A stretch of 30,216 bases of DNA from an uncultured Clostridia bacterium (lineage in GTDB: Bacteria; Bacillota; Clostridia; Oscillospirales; Ruminococcaceae), in contig CAMTHN010000002.1 in NCBI GenBank assembly GCA_947072265.1, positions 1 through 30,216 of the forward strand. The letters run 5' to 3'. Position numbers and translations under genes: made by a program. Of the stretch, positions 6,453 through 15,349 are shown piece after piece; positions within the stretch are counted from its first letter, which is position 1, and each line of letters begins with the position of its first letter. A model generated the notes under the pieces. That model did not search any database. It was not told where the DNA came from and saw only the letters and a list, made by a program, of their open reading frames with translations.

Positions 6453-8221
6453 TTTTCTAGACGAGATTTCAGATCTTCTAGTTGTTTAGAAAGTTCTATA
6501 GGTAGAGATTTTCCGATGGATAAAAAAAAGTTTTGTATAGAGGATATTTCAGAAAGCCATATATCTTTATCTATATGAAGAATATTTTTTAAACTGTCTA
6601 TTGATATATCTAAACCAGATATATCAATATCCTCTATATTTGGGACAAATCCAATAGGTGTTTTTTTAGCAGGAGAATCAGGATTTTTACATCTATTTAA
6701 AATCCATATAAGAACCCGCATATTATCACTAAATCCAGGCCATATAAATTCTCCATTATCGTCTGTTCTAAACCAGTTTACATGGAATATTTTTGGGGCA
6801 TTTTCACCAAGAGAAGCGCCAATATTTATCCAGTGTGAAAAATAGTCTCCAATATCATATCCACAAAAAGGAATCATTGCCATTGGATCTCGTCGTACAA
6901 TACCTGTTTGACCAGTAGCAGCGGCAGTTGTTTCAGAGGATATAGTTGAACCAATAAAAACACCATGGTTCCAATCATAGGATTGATAGACAAGAGGAGC
7001 TAATTTTTTTCGTCTACCACCAAATATAATTCCAGAGATAGGAACACCGTTTGGATTATTAAATTCTTTAGAAATGGAAGGACAGTTATATGCAGGAGAT
7101 GTAAATCTACTATTAGGGTGTGCACCTTTTTCTAAACTTTCAGAGTTCCAAGGGTTTCCTTTCCAGTCAATAGCATTAGTTGGAGTAGGGGTTTCCATCC
7201 CTTCCCACCAAACAGAATTATTGTCTAAATCATGAACAACATTTGTGAATATAGTGTTTGATTTTGTAGATTTAAGGGCGTTTGGATTTGATTTTTGGCT
7301 TGTTCCAGGTGCGACACCGAAGAAACCATTTTCGGGATTTATAGCCCATAATCTTCCATCTTCCCCCTTTCTAAGCCAAGCTATATCATCTCCAACACAC
7401 CAAATTTTATATCCTTTATTTTTATAAATTTCGGGAGGAATAAGCATGGCGAGGTTGGTTTTTCCACAAGCAGAAGGAAAAGCAGCAGCAAAATATGTAA
7501 TATCTCCATCAGGAGATTCTATACCTAATATAAGCATATGTTCTGCCATCCAGCTTTCTAGTTTTCCTTGGTATGATGCAATTCTAAGAGCAAAACATTT
7601 TTTACCAAGAAGAACATTTCCGCCATATCCAGAGTTTATAGACCAGATAGTATTTTCTTCTGGAAAATGGCAGATATATCTGTTATTTTCATCTATTGAT
7701 CCTTTAGAATGTAAACCACGAACGAAATCGTTGCTAATATCTCCAAGATTGTCTAAAGCAAGCTGACCGATTCTTGTCATTATATTCATATTTAAAACAA
7801 CATAGGACGAGTCGGTAATTTCTATACCAACTTTAGAAAAAGGGGATGAAGGAGGACCCATAAGATAGGGTATTATATATAAAGTTCTATCAGACATAAT
7901 CCCATTAAATAAAGATGAAAGTTTTTTATATGCATCAGAACTTTTCCACCAATTATTAGTTATGCCAACATCTTTTTTATTTTTTGTACAGATAAATGTT
8001 TTATCTTCTACACGAGCAACATCATTTACAGCAGTTCGATGGATAAAACAATTTGGCAAAGTTTCTGGGTTTAGGGGATAAATTTCTCCAGAATTCACAC
8101 TCTCAAGACAGATTTTCTCTATTTGTTTTTTTGATCCATCTATCCAAACAACATTTTTTGGTTTGCATAGATAGGTTATATCATCAATCCAGTTTAGGAC
8201 ATTTTTATTTTTAGTAAGCAT
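6446..8221 (-). CDS. pckG: Phosphoenolpyruvate carboxykinase (GTP)
   Basis: The enzyme catalyses oxaloacetate + GTP to phosphoenolpyruvate + CO2 + GDP and links the C4 acids to gluconeogenesis; in anaerobes it can also run in the carboxylating direction. The 591-residue length and motifs are of the GTP class, not the shorter ATP class. The P-loop (kinase-1a) FAAAFPSACGKTNLAML spans about 244-260 and includes the hyper-reactive Cys252 seen in GTP-type enzymes. GFFGVAPGTS is near 304-313. MGPPSSPFSKVGIEITDSSYV (about 121-141) is in the substrate-binding N-terminal region. ATG 8219-8221 is preceded by AGGAGG (8233-8238), and a promoter lies at 8260-8288. It is a single-gene unit, divergent from alaS and convergent with the amino acid transporter. 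Confidence 0.96.
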   Translation of the reverse strand: MLTKNKNVLNWIDDITYLCKPKNVVWIDGSKKQIEKICLESVNSGEIYPLNPETLPNCFIHRTAVNDVARVEDKTFICTKNKKDVGITNNWWKSSDAYKKLSSLFNGIMSDRTLYIIPYLMGPPSSPFSKVGIEITDSSYVVLNMNIMTRIGQLALDNLGDISNDFVRGLHSKGSIDENNRYICHFPEENTIWSINSGYGGNVLLGKKCFALRIASYQGKLESWMAEHMLILGIESPDGDITYFAAAFPSACGKTNLAMLIPPEIYKNKGYKIWCVGDDIAWLRKGEDGRLWAINPENGFFGVAPGTSQKSNPNALKSTKSNTIFTNVVHDLDNNSVWWEGMETPTPTNAIDWKGNPWNSESLEKGAHPNSRFTSPAYNCPSISKEFNNPNGVPISGIIFGGRRKKLAPLVYQSYDWNHGVFIGSTISSETTAAATGQTGIVRRDPMAMIPFCGYDIGDYFSHWINIGASLGENAPKIFHVNWFRTDDNGEFIWPGFSDNMRVLIWILNRCKNPDSPAKKTPIGFVPNIEDIDISGLDISIDSLKNILHIDKDIWLSEISSIQNFFLSIGKSLPIELSKQLEDLKSRLENK

Positions 8222-8259
8222 AAATTATATATCCTCCTAAATATTTATAGATTATTTTA

Positions 8260-8288
8260 ATTATAATATGTAAGAAATTTATATTCAA
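8260..8288 (-). promoter_or_regulatory. Likely sigma-A promoter of pckG
   Basis: On the minus strand, TTGAAT (8283-8288) is followed after 17 bp by a perfect TATAAT (8260-8265). The predicted transcript starts about 15 nt before the AGGAGG site of pckG, giving a short leader. Confidence 0.7.
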
Positions 8289-8332
8289 TAGATAATGAAA
8301 TGATGTTTAATATAGATAAAAAGTTTTTATAA

Positions 8333-8361
8333 TTGACAAATATTATTAAAATTATTATAAT
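8333..8361 (+). promoter_or_regulatory. Consensus sigma-A promoter of the alaS operon
   Basis: TTGACA (8333-8338), a 17-bp spacer and TATAAT (8356-8361) make an exact match to the sigma-A consensus. A second TATAAT (8373-8378) lies just downstream without a good -35. Transcription should begin near 8368, leaving a leader of about 110 nt before the alaS start. The strength fits the long housekeeping operon that follows. Confidence 0.88.
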
Positions 8362-8400
8362 ATTTTTAATGTTATAATGGAATAATTTTAATTAAATATA

Positions 8401-8433
8401 AGAGTCTTGGTCTCTCCTTCTAGAGGCGAAGGC
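8401..8433 (+). promoter_or_regulatory. GC-richer structured leader element before alaS
   Basis: Within an otherwise almost pure A/T leader, about 33 nt are much richer in G+C. AGAG (8401-8404) can pair with CTCT (8412-8415), and directly after it CCTTC (8416-8420) pairs with GAAGG (8428-8432). The same CTCT can alternatively pair with AGAG at 8422-8425, inside the second loop, so two exclusive folds exist. A short T run (8434-8437) follows the second hairpin. The characteristic T-box antiterminator sequence (TGGNACCGCG) and specifier stem are absent, and I do not recognise a known riboswitch class. Confidence 0.4.
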
Positions 8434-8478
8434 TTTTAATTATATAGATATTAAAAAAATTATTAAGGAGTGTTTTTT

Positions 8479-11109
8479 GTGAAATGGACAGGTTTAAATG
8501 ATATAAGAAGAATTTTTTTAGATTTTTATAAACAAAAAGGGCATAAAATTTTATCAAGTTACCCCTTGGTGCCTCAGGGAGACAACAGCTTATTATTGAT
8601 AAATTCAGGAATGGCGCCGATGAAAAAATATTTTTTAGGACAAGAAAAGCCAGAAAGTGTTAGACTAGCCACCTGTCAAAAGTGTATAAGAACTCCAGAT
8701 ATAGAGCGGGTTGGAAAAACTTCACGTCATGGAACTTTTTTTGAAATGTTGGGGAATTTTTCATTTGGAGATTATTTTAAAGTAGAAGCGATAGAGTTTG
8801 CATGGGAGTTTGTGAAAGATGTTGTAAAAATTCCTTTAGAAAATATTTGGATTTCTATCTATCTTGATGATGATGAGGCATTTAACATTTGGAGAGATAT
8901 AATAGGTTTTCCAGAGGATAGAATTGTAAGATTAGGCAAAGCAGACAATTTTTGGGAGATAGGTTCTGGCCCGTGTGGACCATGTTCAGAGATTTATTTT
9001 GATAGAGGAGAGAATAGTGGATGCAATTCTCCTAGTTGTGCTGTTGGTTGTGATTGTGATAGATATGTAGAGTTTTGGAATTTAGTTTTTTCTCAGTATA
9101 ACAGTGATGGAGAGGGAAACTATAGTTTAATGGAAAAGCCAAATATAGATACAGGTATGGGGTTAGAAAGACTTGCTTGTATTTTACAACAAGTTGATAA
9201 TCTTTTTGAAGTGGACACTATAAAAAGTGTTATGGAAAAAATTTGTTTAATTGCCGGTGTTGTATATAAACAGGATGAAAAAAAAGATATTTCTTTAAGG
9301 ATTATAACAGATCATATAAGGGGAAGCGTATTTATGATCGCTGATGGGGTTTTGCCATCAAATGAAGGTAGAGGATATGTTTTAAGAAGGCTTTTAAGAA
9401 GGGCAATAAGGCATGGAAAATTATTGGGAATAAAGGGGCAATTTTTAGAACAGGTTGTTGGAATTTTAGTAGAAAAAAATCAAGATGGATATCCAGAACT
9501 TAGAGATAGATTTGAGTATATTATAAAGATTATAAATAATGAAGAAGAAGTTTTTTTAAAGACTTTGGACAAGGGAATAGAAAAGTTAGCTTATCTTATG
9601 AAGACAGAGGTTAGAGAGGGTGTTTTTTCTGGGGAAGGTTGTTTTTTAATGTATGATACATTTGGATTTCCTATAGATTTAATAGAAGAAATTGGGGATG
9701 AAAAAGGAATAACTTTAGATAAAAAAAGATTTGATGAACTTATGAAAGAGCAAAAACAAAAGGCGAGAGATGCAAGAAAAAAATCTAATAATATAGGTTG
9801 GGAGGAAGGAGAATTAAATTTAGATCAATTTCCTAAAACAGAATTTATAGGGTATAAAAAGACCAGTGTTGAGGGAAATATTTTGGGCATAATAAAAGAC
9901 AATATTTTAGAACAAGAGGCTAATTTTAGAGAAGAAGTTGTTTTAATTTTAGATAAAACAGTTTTTTATGGAGAGTCTGGTGGACAGGTGGGGGATAGAG
10001 GAGTTATAGCTTCTAAACAAGGAGAGGCAAGGGTTTTAGACTGTAAAAAAAGTTCTAGTGGTATATATTTTCATAGATGTCTAGTAGAAAAAGGAACGAT
10101 TAAGGTGGGAGAAATAGTTTTAGAAAGCTTAGAAAAATCTATAAGAAATAAGATTACAAGAAATCATACAGCAGCACATCTGTTACAATCTGCATTGCAA
10201 AAAGTTTTGGGAAACCACGTGTTACAAGCGGGACAACTAGTGGATGAAAATCGAATTAGATTTGATTTTTCTCATTTTAGTGGAATGACAAGAGAAGAGA
10301 TAGATAAAACAGAAAAAATTGTTAACAACTATATATCTGAAGGAATTTTAGTAGATATAGAAGAGATGGATATAAAAAAAGCTAGAGAAAAAGGAGCTAT
10401 GGCAATATTTGGAGAAAAATACGGAAATATAGTACGTGTTGTAGACGTAGGAGGAAGATCAATAGAGCTATGTGGAGGAAGCCATGTAGAAAATACTAAT
10501 GAAATAGGAATATTTAAGATTTTATCAGAAAACTCAGTTTCATCAGGTGTTAGGAGGATAGAAGCCATAACTGGGATGGAAGTTTTGAAAATTTTAAATA
10601 GTATAGAAGAAGATGTGTTTAAAATTGGGATAGAGCTAAAGCTTAAAAATAGCAAAGATATAGTTCAAAGAGTTATATCTTTGAATAAACAGCTTAAAGA
10701 AAAGACAAAAGAACTTGAAGAACATAATCAAAAGAGTATTTTTCAGAAGATAAATGATAAATTTGATGAAATTGTGGCAAATAGTTTGGTTATAGACGGA
10801 GTTTGTGTAATTGCACAAAAGTTAGGGAAGATAGATGCAAAAGTCTTAAAGTTATTTATAGATAAAATAAAAGATAAACAAAAGAACAGCTTGGTTATAT
10901 TGATGACAAGTGATAAAGAAAAAGGAACTATTGCTGTTGGAGCATCTAAATTTGCTATAGAAAAAGGTTATAATAGTGGAAAAATAGTTAAAAACATTTG
11001 TGAATATCTAGATGGAAAAGGTGGCGGAAGAGTAGATTCTGCTATAGGAGGATTTTTAAAGATATCAGATATAGATAAAGTTTTAAAGGATATATCAAAA
11101 TTTATATAA
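8479..11109 (+). CDS. alaS: Alanine--tRNA ligase
   Basis: The enzyme charges tRNA-Ala and edits mischarged Ser/Gly. I start at GTG 8479 because AAGGAG occupies 8465-8470 with 8 nt spacing; the in-frame GTG at 8470 overlaps that site. The 876-residue protein has the class II catalytic core (about 1-240, with TRHGTFFEMLGNFSFGDYF-like motif 2 and the GMGLERL motif 3 segment), the tRNA recognition domain, then the editing domain with zinc ligands HTAAH (H563, H567) and CGGSH (C665, H669). The C-terminal oligomerisation domain ends with the usual DGKGGGR segment. The insertion C-x4-C-x3-C-x-C before WNLVF is common in clostridial enzymes. It is the first gene of a closely spaced series reaching to 18968, with a consensus promoter and an unusual leader but no recognisable T-box. 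Confidence 0.97.
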   Translation: MKWTGLNDIRRIFLDFYKQKGHKILSSYPLVPQGDNSLLLINSGMAPMKKYFLGQEKPESVRLATCQKCIRTPDIERVGKTSRHGTFFEMLGNFSFGDYFKVEAIEFAWEFVKDVVKIPLENIWISIYLDDDEAFNIWRDIIGFPEDRIVRLGKADNFWEIGSGPCGPCSEIYFDRGENSGCNSPSCAVGCDCDRYVEFWNLVFSQYNSDGEGNYSLMEKPNIDTGMGLERLACILQQVDNLFEVDTIKSVMEKICLIAGVVYKQDEKKDISLRIITDHIRGSVFMIADGVLPSNEGRGYVLRRLLRRAIRHGKLLGIKGQFLEQVVGILVEKNQDGYPELRDRFEYIIKIINNEEEVFLKTLDKGIEKLAYLMKTEVREGVFSGEGCFLMYDTFGFPIDLIEEIGDEKGITLDKKRFDELMKEQKQKARDARKKSNNIGWEEGELNLDQFPKTEFIGYKKTSVEGNILGIIKDNILEQEANFREEVVLILDKTVFYGESGGQVGDRGVIASKQGEARVLDCKKSSSGIYFHRCLVEKGTIKVGEIVLESLEKSIRNKITRNHTAAHLLQSALQKVLGNHVLQAGQLVDENRIRFDFSHFSGMTREEIDKTEKIVNNYISEGILVDIEEMDIKKAREKGAMAIFGEKYGNIVRVVDVGGRSIELCGGSHVENTNEIGIFKILSENSVSSGVRRIEAITGMEVLKILNSIEEDVFKIGIELKLKNSKDIVQRVISLNKQLKEKTKELEEHNQKSIFQKINDKFDEIVANSLVIDGVCVIAQKLGKIDAKVLKLFIDKIKDKQKNSLVILMTSDKEKGTIAVGASKFAIEKGYNSGKIVKNICEYLDGKGGGRVDSAIGGFLKISDIDKVLKDISKFI

Positions 11110-11132
11110 AATAAAAATTGGAGGAAATATAT

Positions 11133-11471
11133 ATGGACTGTATTTTTTGTAAAATTTCAAAAAGGTTAGTAGAAACCGAGTTGATATATGAAGACAAATA
11201 TATAATGGGATTTAAAGATATTAGACCACAAGCAAAGGTTCATCTATTATTTATATCAAAAGAACATATAGAATCGGCAGATAGTATAGATTCAGAAAAC
11301 AGTCATATCATAGGTAGGATGTTTCAAGTTATAGCAAAGATCTCAAGCCATTATAATCTACAGAGAGGGTATAGGATTATAACAAATATAGGAGAGGATG
11401 GTGGACAAGAAATCAGACATTTTCACCTACATATAATAGGAGGGGAGCCTCTAAAAAAAGAAATCAACTAG
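11133..11471 (+). CDS. HIT-family protein (HinT-like nucleotide hydrolase)
   Basis: The 112-residue protein is a histidine triad hydrolase, probably acting on purine nucleoside phosphoramidates or aminoacyl-adenylates. The triad is HFHLHII with H96, H98 and H100. An N-terminal CxxC (C3, C6) resembles the zinc site of many bacterial HinT proteins. I start at ATG 11133, since GGAGG at 11120-11124 lies 8 nt before it; a TTG 15 bp earlier would contain the ribosome binding site. It lies 23 bp behind alaS; a link to aminoacyl-adenylate clearing next to a tRNA synthetase is attractive but inferred. Confidence 0.92.
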   Translation: MDCIFCKISKRLVETELIYEDKYIMGFKDIRPQAKVHLLFISKEHIESADSIDSENSHIIGRMFQVIAKISSHYNLQRGYRIITNIGEDGGQEIRHFHLHIIGGEPLKKEIN

Positions 11472-11496
11472 GATAATTAAAAGAAAGGGGGAATAT

Positions 11497-13692
11497 ATGA
11501 AGCGGCCATTAGTTATATTTGCTTTTTCATATATGCTCTCTGTTTTTATCGCATCTTTTATAGGTGATAGTGTATCTGTTATATTATCCATATTGATTAT
11601 AATATTTTTAGGTATATTAATATCTTTATTTAACTATAGAAAGAAAAAGATTATACTAATTTTTATAGCAGCGAGTATAGGACTATTTAGTTATTTTTTA
11701 CATAACAAGGTGTTTTATTATCCTGCATTATATTTTGATGGAAAATCAGGAGAGTTTCAAGGAATAGTTGAAGATATAAAGCAGAGGAAAGAAAAGACAC
11801 CATATTATAGGATTAAATTAAAAAATATAACAGAGTCTGGAAAAACTCATAAAATAGGAGGAAGTGTAAATCTATATTTTAAAGATAAAACAGAACTAGA
11901 CATAGGGGATGAGATAAAAGGGTTTGCAAATTTTAAAAATTATGATAAAGATAAATATTTAATAGAAGATTATAATAGAACCAAAGGTATATACATAACG
12001 GGATATCTTACTGATAATAAAACTATTGAGATTATTTCAAAGAACAATAGAAAATCTCGATTATTTTTTTATAAAGTCAAGGAAAAAATAATAGAAAATA
12101 TTTATAAACATATAGAAAATGAAAAGTATGCAGGGCTTATAGTTGGGATGATTTTAGGAGAGAAAGATTATATAGATATCAGTGTAGAGAAAATGTTTAA
12201 AAATTCTGGATTGTTTCATATATTTGCAGTTTCAGGGATGCATTTAACAGTTTTATCAGGTATATTAATGCTGTTTTTACGATTTTTAAAATTAGGAAGA
12301 AGGGTTTCTTCCGTAATTTTAATATGTTTTATAATATGCTATGCATTTATAGCAGGTTTGCCGATGTCTCTTATTAGATCAGGAATAGCTTTGATTTTGC
12401 TAAATATAGGAAGTCTTATAGGGGAGGATCAGGATGTTCTAACATCTATAAGTTTTGCGGGACTTATTGTTGTATTTTTTAACCCATATTCGGTAGGAGA
12501 TACAGGATTTTTATTAAGTTTTTTTGCTACATTAGCTCTTGTTTTATACAATATTTATTTGAAATCAAAAGTTGAAAATAAACTACCATATAATCATAAA
12601 TTTTTGATTTATATAACAAATTGTTTTTTGAAAAGTATACTCGTAATTATCTTTATAATTCCTATAACATTTGTAAATTTCAAATTTATCTCTATAGCAT
12701 CACCGATAGGAAATTTATTGATATCACCTTTTCTATTTATTTCTTTGATAGCTGGAGTTTTTATAGGAATTTTTGGATTTTTTGAAGGTGTTATATTTGT
12801 TCCATTTTTATTTATAGCAAAGAGTATGATATATATATCTATAACAGTTTTGGTAGTTATAGCTAGATTTTTATCAGAATTAGCGATATTTAATATTCCG
12901 TTAGGATTAGATTTTACATTTTTTTGGCTTATAGCTTCGATTTCTTTAGTTATAGTTTCGCTTATTGCAAAAAATAAAATATCTAATTGTTTTATTTCAA
13001 TAATATTATCAGGAATTTTATTTTTTATTGGATTTTTTTCAGATAAAATAATTTTTCATGATGTTTCAAAATTAACAATGATTAGTGATCAAGGAAACAC
13101 AGCTTTTTTTATAAAAAATGCGGATGAAAATATTTTAATAGGATTAAGTAATGATAGAAATTTTAATAGTAGTATATATAAATATCTTAAAGGCAAAGGG
13201 ATAAATGATATAGATTTTTATATAGAGCCAAATATGCCAAATATAGATCCAAAAGAACTAGGTATTTTTACTGATAGTTTTAGGATAAAAAATATAATCA
13301 CGGATGATAGGGATTTGGCAGATGGATATTTTTATAATATATTAGAACTAAATAGGATGAAAATAGCTTTAAAAAATGATATAACTTTAGAGATAGGTAT
13401 AACTAATATGGGCGAAATATTTTATTTAACCACACCAAATTTAAATATAGGAGTTTCTATATCAGGAAAAAATTTTGACAAAAATATATATAATAATAAT
13501 GTAGATATATTAATGGTTGGAAATAATAATAAAAATATAGGAAAAGATTTTAATGGAGCAATAGCGGTTGTTTCTAATGTTAAAGGGATGGAGATTAAAG
13601 AAGGGCTTTCTATTATAGATGGCGGAAAAAATATTTTTACAGAAATTTGGATAAGTTCAAAAGGAAAGATTAGAATAAGGGGAAAAGATTAG
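11497..13692 (+). CDS. comEC: ComEC/Rec2-family competence channel with degenerate beta-lactamase domain
   Basis: ComEC forms the membrane channel through which single-stranded DNA enters during natural transformation. The 731-residue protein starts with two to three hydrophobic segments (1-67), a soluble OB-like DUF4131 region (about 70-180) and the multi-spanning Competence domain (about 205-515). The latter carries the signature GLIVGMILGEKDYID and FHIFAVSGMHLTVLSG (240-255). The C-terminal part (about 521-731) aligns in pattern with the metallo-beta-lactamase-like nuclease domain (a Q-G-N-T stretch, then the hydrophobic strand and K-G-K-G-I-N-D-I-D), but the metal-binding T-H-x-D-x-D-H motif is missing and replaced by FYIEPNMPNID. 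The nuclease is therefore probably inactive. No other competence genes are in view. holA follows after 4 bp, a typical Firmicutes order. Confidence 0.9.
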   Translation: MKRPLVIFAFSYMLSVFIASFIGDSVSVILSILIIIFLGILISLFNYRKKKIILIFIAASIGLFSYFLHNKVFYYPALYFDGKSGEFQGIVEDIKQRKEKTPYYRIKLKNITESGKTHKIGGSVNLYFKDKTELDIGDEIKGFANFKNYDKDKYLIEDYNRTKGIYITGYLTDNKTIEIISKNNRKSRLFFYKVKEKIIENIYKHIENEKYAGLIVGMILGEKDYIDISVEKMFKNSGLFHIFAVSGMHLTVLSGILMLFLRFLKLGRRVSSVILICFIICYAFIAGLPMSLIRSGIALILLNIGSLIGEDQDVLTSISFAGLIVVFFNPYSVGDTGFLLSFFATLALVLYNIYLKSKVENKLPYNHKFLIYITNCFLKSILVIIFIIPITFVNFKFISIASPIGNLLISPFLFISLIAGVFIGIFGFFEGVIFVPFLFIAKSMIYISITVLVVIARFLSELAIFNIPLGLDFTFFWLIASISLVIVSLIAKNKISNCFISIILSGILFFIGFFSDKIIFHDVSKLTMISDQGNTAFFIKNADENILIGLSNDRNFNSSIYKYLKGKGINDIDFYIEPNMPNIDPKELGIFTDSFRIKNIITDDRDLADGYFYNILELNRMKIALKNDITLEIGITNMGEIFYLTTPNLNIGVSISGKNFDKNIYNNNVDILMVGNNNKNIGKDFNGAIAVVSNVKGMEIKEGLSIIDGGKNIFTEIWISSKGKIRIRGKD

Positions 13693-13696
13693 ATTT

Positions 13697-14713
13697 ATGA
13701 CTATTTTAAAAGGAAAAGATTTTAAAGAGATTGTAGATCTAGCTAATTATAGTTTATATTTTTTATCTGGAGACAATCTTTTAGAGATACAACAAGTGGG
13801 AAATAGACTTATAAATAGAAACAATACTAAAGGTTTGGAAAAATTTAATATTACTAGGTTTGATGGGTTAAAGCATAGGTTTGATGAATTTATAGAAAAC
13901 CTTAATCTTGTTCCATTTATGGTTGATAAAAGAATTTTATTTATAAAAAATTTTGATTTTTGTGATCTTTCTCCAGTTAGATTAGAAATTTTTTGGAATA
14001 ATCTTAAGGATTTTTCAGATAAAACAATAGTAATAATATCTGTTTTACAAGGAAAAGATAACGATAAAAAACTTAAAAAAGGAATTAAAAATATTGGAGA
14101 TCATGGAGTTTTATTTGAATTTAACCAGCCAGTAGGATGGGAATTAGAAGATGAAATTTTTAATGTATTTAAATTTTATAAAAAAGATATTTCTAAAAAA
14201 GATCTAAAATATTTTATAAATGTTCTTCCAAAAGACAATCTGTCTTTAAAAACAGAGGCGAAAAAGATATCATTTTATAAAATAGGAGAAAAACTTTCTA
14301 AACAAGATATAGATACACTAACTCCTAAAGAGCTAAATTTTACTGCATTTGAGCTTGCCCGAAATATAATAGAAAAAAATATAGAAAATAGTTTTAAAAT
14401 TATAGAAAACCTTCTATATAAAAGGACAGAACCAATAGCAATAGTGGGGGCAATACATACAGCATTTATGGATTTATATGTAGCGTATTTAGGAAAGATA
14501 CAAGGTGTGTCTCAGGATAAGGTTATAGAGAAATTTTTATATAAAGGAAAGGAATTTAGAATAAGAAATGCATATAGAGATATTTCTAAATTTGATATAA
14601 ATGATATAAAAAAAGGAATAGAAGTTTTAGCAAAATTAGACATCAATTTAAAAACAGCATCAAAATCTAATAAACTTTTATTAGAAATAGCTATTTTAAA
14701 TATAATTATATGA
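13697..14713 (+). CDS. holA: DNA polymerase III subunit delta
   Basis: HolA is the clamp-loader subunit that opens the sliding clamp during replication. The 338-residue length is normal. Recognition rests on the N-terminal pattern of a short strand ending in LYFLSGDNLLEIQQVGNRLI (about 20-39), the later NLVPFMVDKRILFIKNFD (about 64-81, the N-L-P-F-F-x-x-K-R segment of the family), and the helical C-terminal collar with EPIAIVGAIHTAF (about 242-254). It does not carry a Walker A motif, as expected for delta. It follows comEC by 4 bp; the rpsT gene that often follows in Firmicutes is not present here. Confidence 0.88.
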   Translation: MTILKGKDFKEIVDLANYSLYFLSGDNLLEIQQVGNRLINRNNTKGLEKFNITRFDGLKHRFDEFIENLNLVPFMVDKRILFIKNFDFCDLSPVRLEIFWNNLKDFSDKTIVIISVLQGKDNDKKLKKGIKNIGDHGVLFEFNQPVGWELEDEIFNVFKFYKKDISKKDLKYFINVLPKDNLSLKTEAKKISFYKIGEKLSKQDIDTLTPKELNFTAFELARNIIEKNIENSFKIIENLLYKRTEPIAIVGAIHTAFMDLYVAYLGKIQGVSQDKVIEKFLYKGKEFRIRNAYRDISKFDINDIKKGIEVLAKLDINLKTASKSNKLLLEIAILNIII

Positions 14714-14736
14714 TAATTTTATTGAGGTGAGATTAT

Positions 14737-15321
14737 TTGATATCTATAGATAAGCTTATAATAGTTGAAGGAAAATATGATAAAATAAAGCTTTCTAATT
14801 TTATTAAAGGAAATATAATTCAAACAGATGGTTTTGGTATATATAAAAACAAAAAAATGTTAGAATATATTAAAAAGTTTGCGGTTTCTAAAGGTATAAT
14901 AATAGTTACAGATTCTGATAGAGCAGGATATAAAATTAGAAATTATATAAAATCCTGTATGCCAAAGGGATCAAATATTCAACATGTATATATCCCTGAT
15001 TTATTTGGAAAAGAGAAAAGAAAAAAAGAAATATCTAAAGAGGGTAAGATAGGTGTTGAAGGTATGTCTCAAGAAGTTTTGAAAGAGGCTTTTAAAATTT
15101 TTAAAAAAGAAGATATATCAAATGAACAAGACAAAAAAAAGATAACAAAGATGGATTTATATCAAGATGGATTTATAGGATGTGATGGGTCTAGAAAAAG
15201 AAGAGAAGCATTATTTTCTATTTTAAATATACCAGAAAATATAGGTAATAATTCTGTTTGTGAAGCTATAAATAGTCTTATATCTTTTGAAGAATACATA
15301 GAAATTAAGAAAAAAATATAG
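14737..15321 (+). CDS. rnmV: Ribonuclease M5
   Basis: RNase M5 performs the final maturation of 5S rRNA in low-GC Gram-positive bacteria. The 194-residue protein has a Toprim domain: LIIVEGKYDK with Glu11, and IIIVTDSDRAG with Asp59 and Asp61 as metal ligands. The family features IQTDGFGIYKN (about 28-38), VYIPDLFGKEKRKKE (about 87-101) and KIGVEGM (about 104-110) are clear, and the C-terminal M5 domain binds the 5S precursor. Translation begins at TTG 14737 behind GAGGTGA (14724-14730). Its usual neighbour ksgA is absent; here it sits between holA and an O-acyltransferase in a continuous operon. Confidence 0.93.
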   Translation: MISIDKLIIVEGKYDKIKLSNFIKGNIIQTDGFGIYKNKKMLEYIKKFAVSKGIIIVTDSDRAGYKIRNYIKSCMPKGSNIQHVYIPDLFGKEKRKKEISKEGKIGVEGMSQEVLKEAFKIFKKEDISNEQDKKKITKMDLYQDGFIGCDGSRKRREALFSILNIPENIGNNSVCEAINSLISFEEYIEIKKKI

Positions 15322-15349
15322 AAAAATTGTTATAAAAGAGGGATGTTTA

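Noticed and set aside
7245..7766. Plus-strand open frames opposite pckG
   Set aside because: They mirror the conserved pckG coding sequence and have no family resemblance or ribosome binding site.
8470..8478. alaS start at GTG 8470
   Set aside because: It overlaps the AAGGAG ribosome binding site at 8465-8470; GTG 8479 has proper spacing.
8362..8478. T-box riboswitch in the alaS leader
   Set aside because: The leader is too short and lacks the TGGNACCGCG sequence and a specifier stem.
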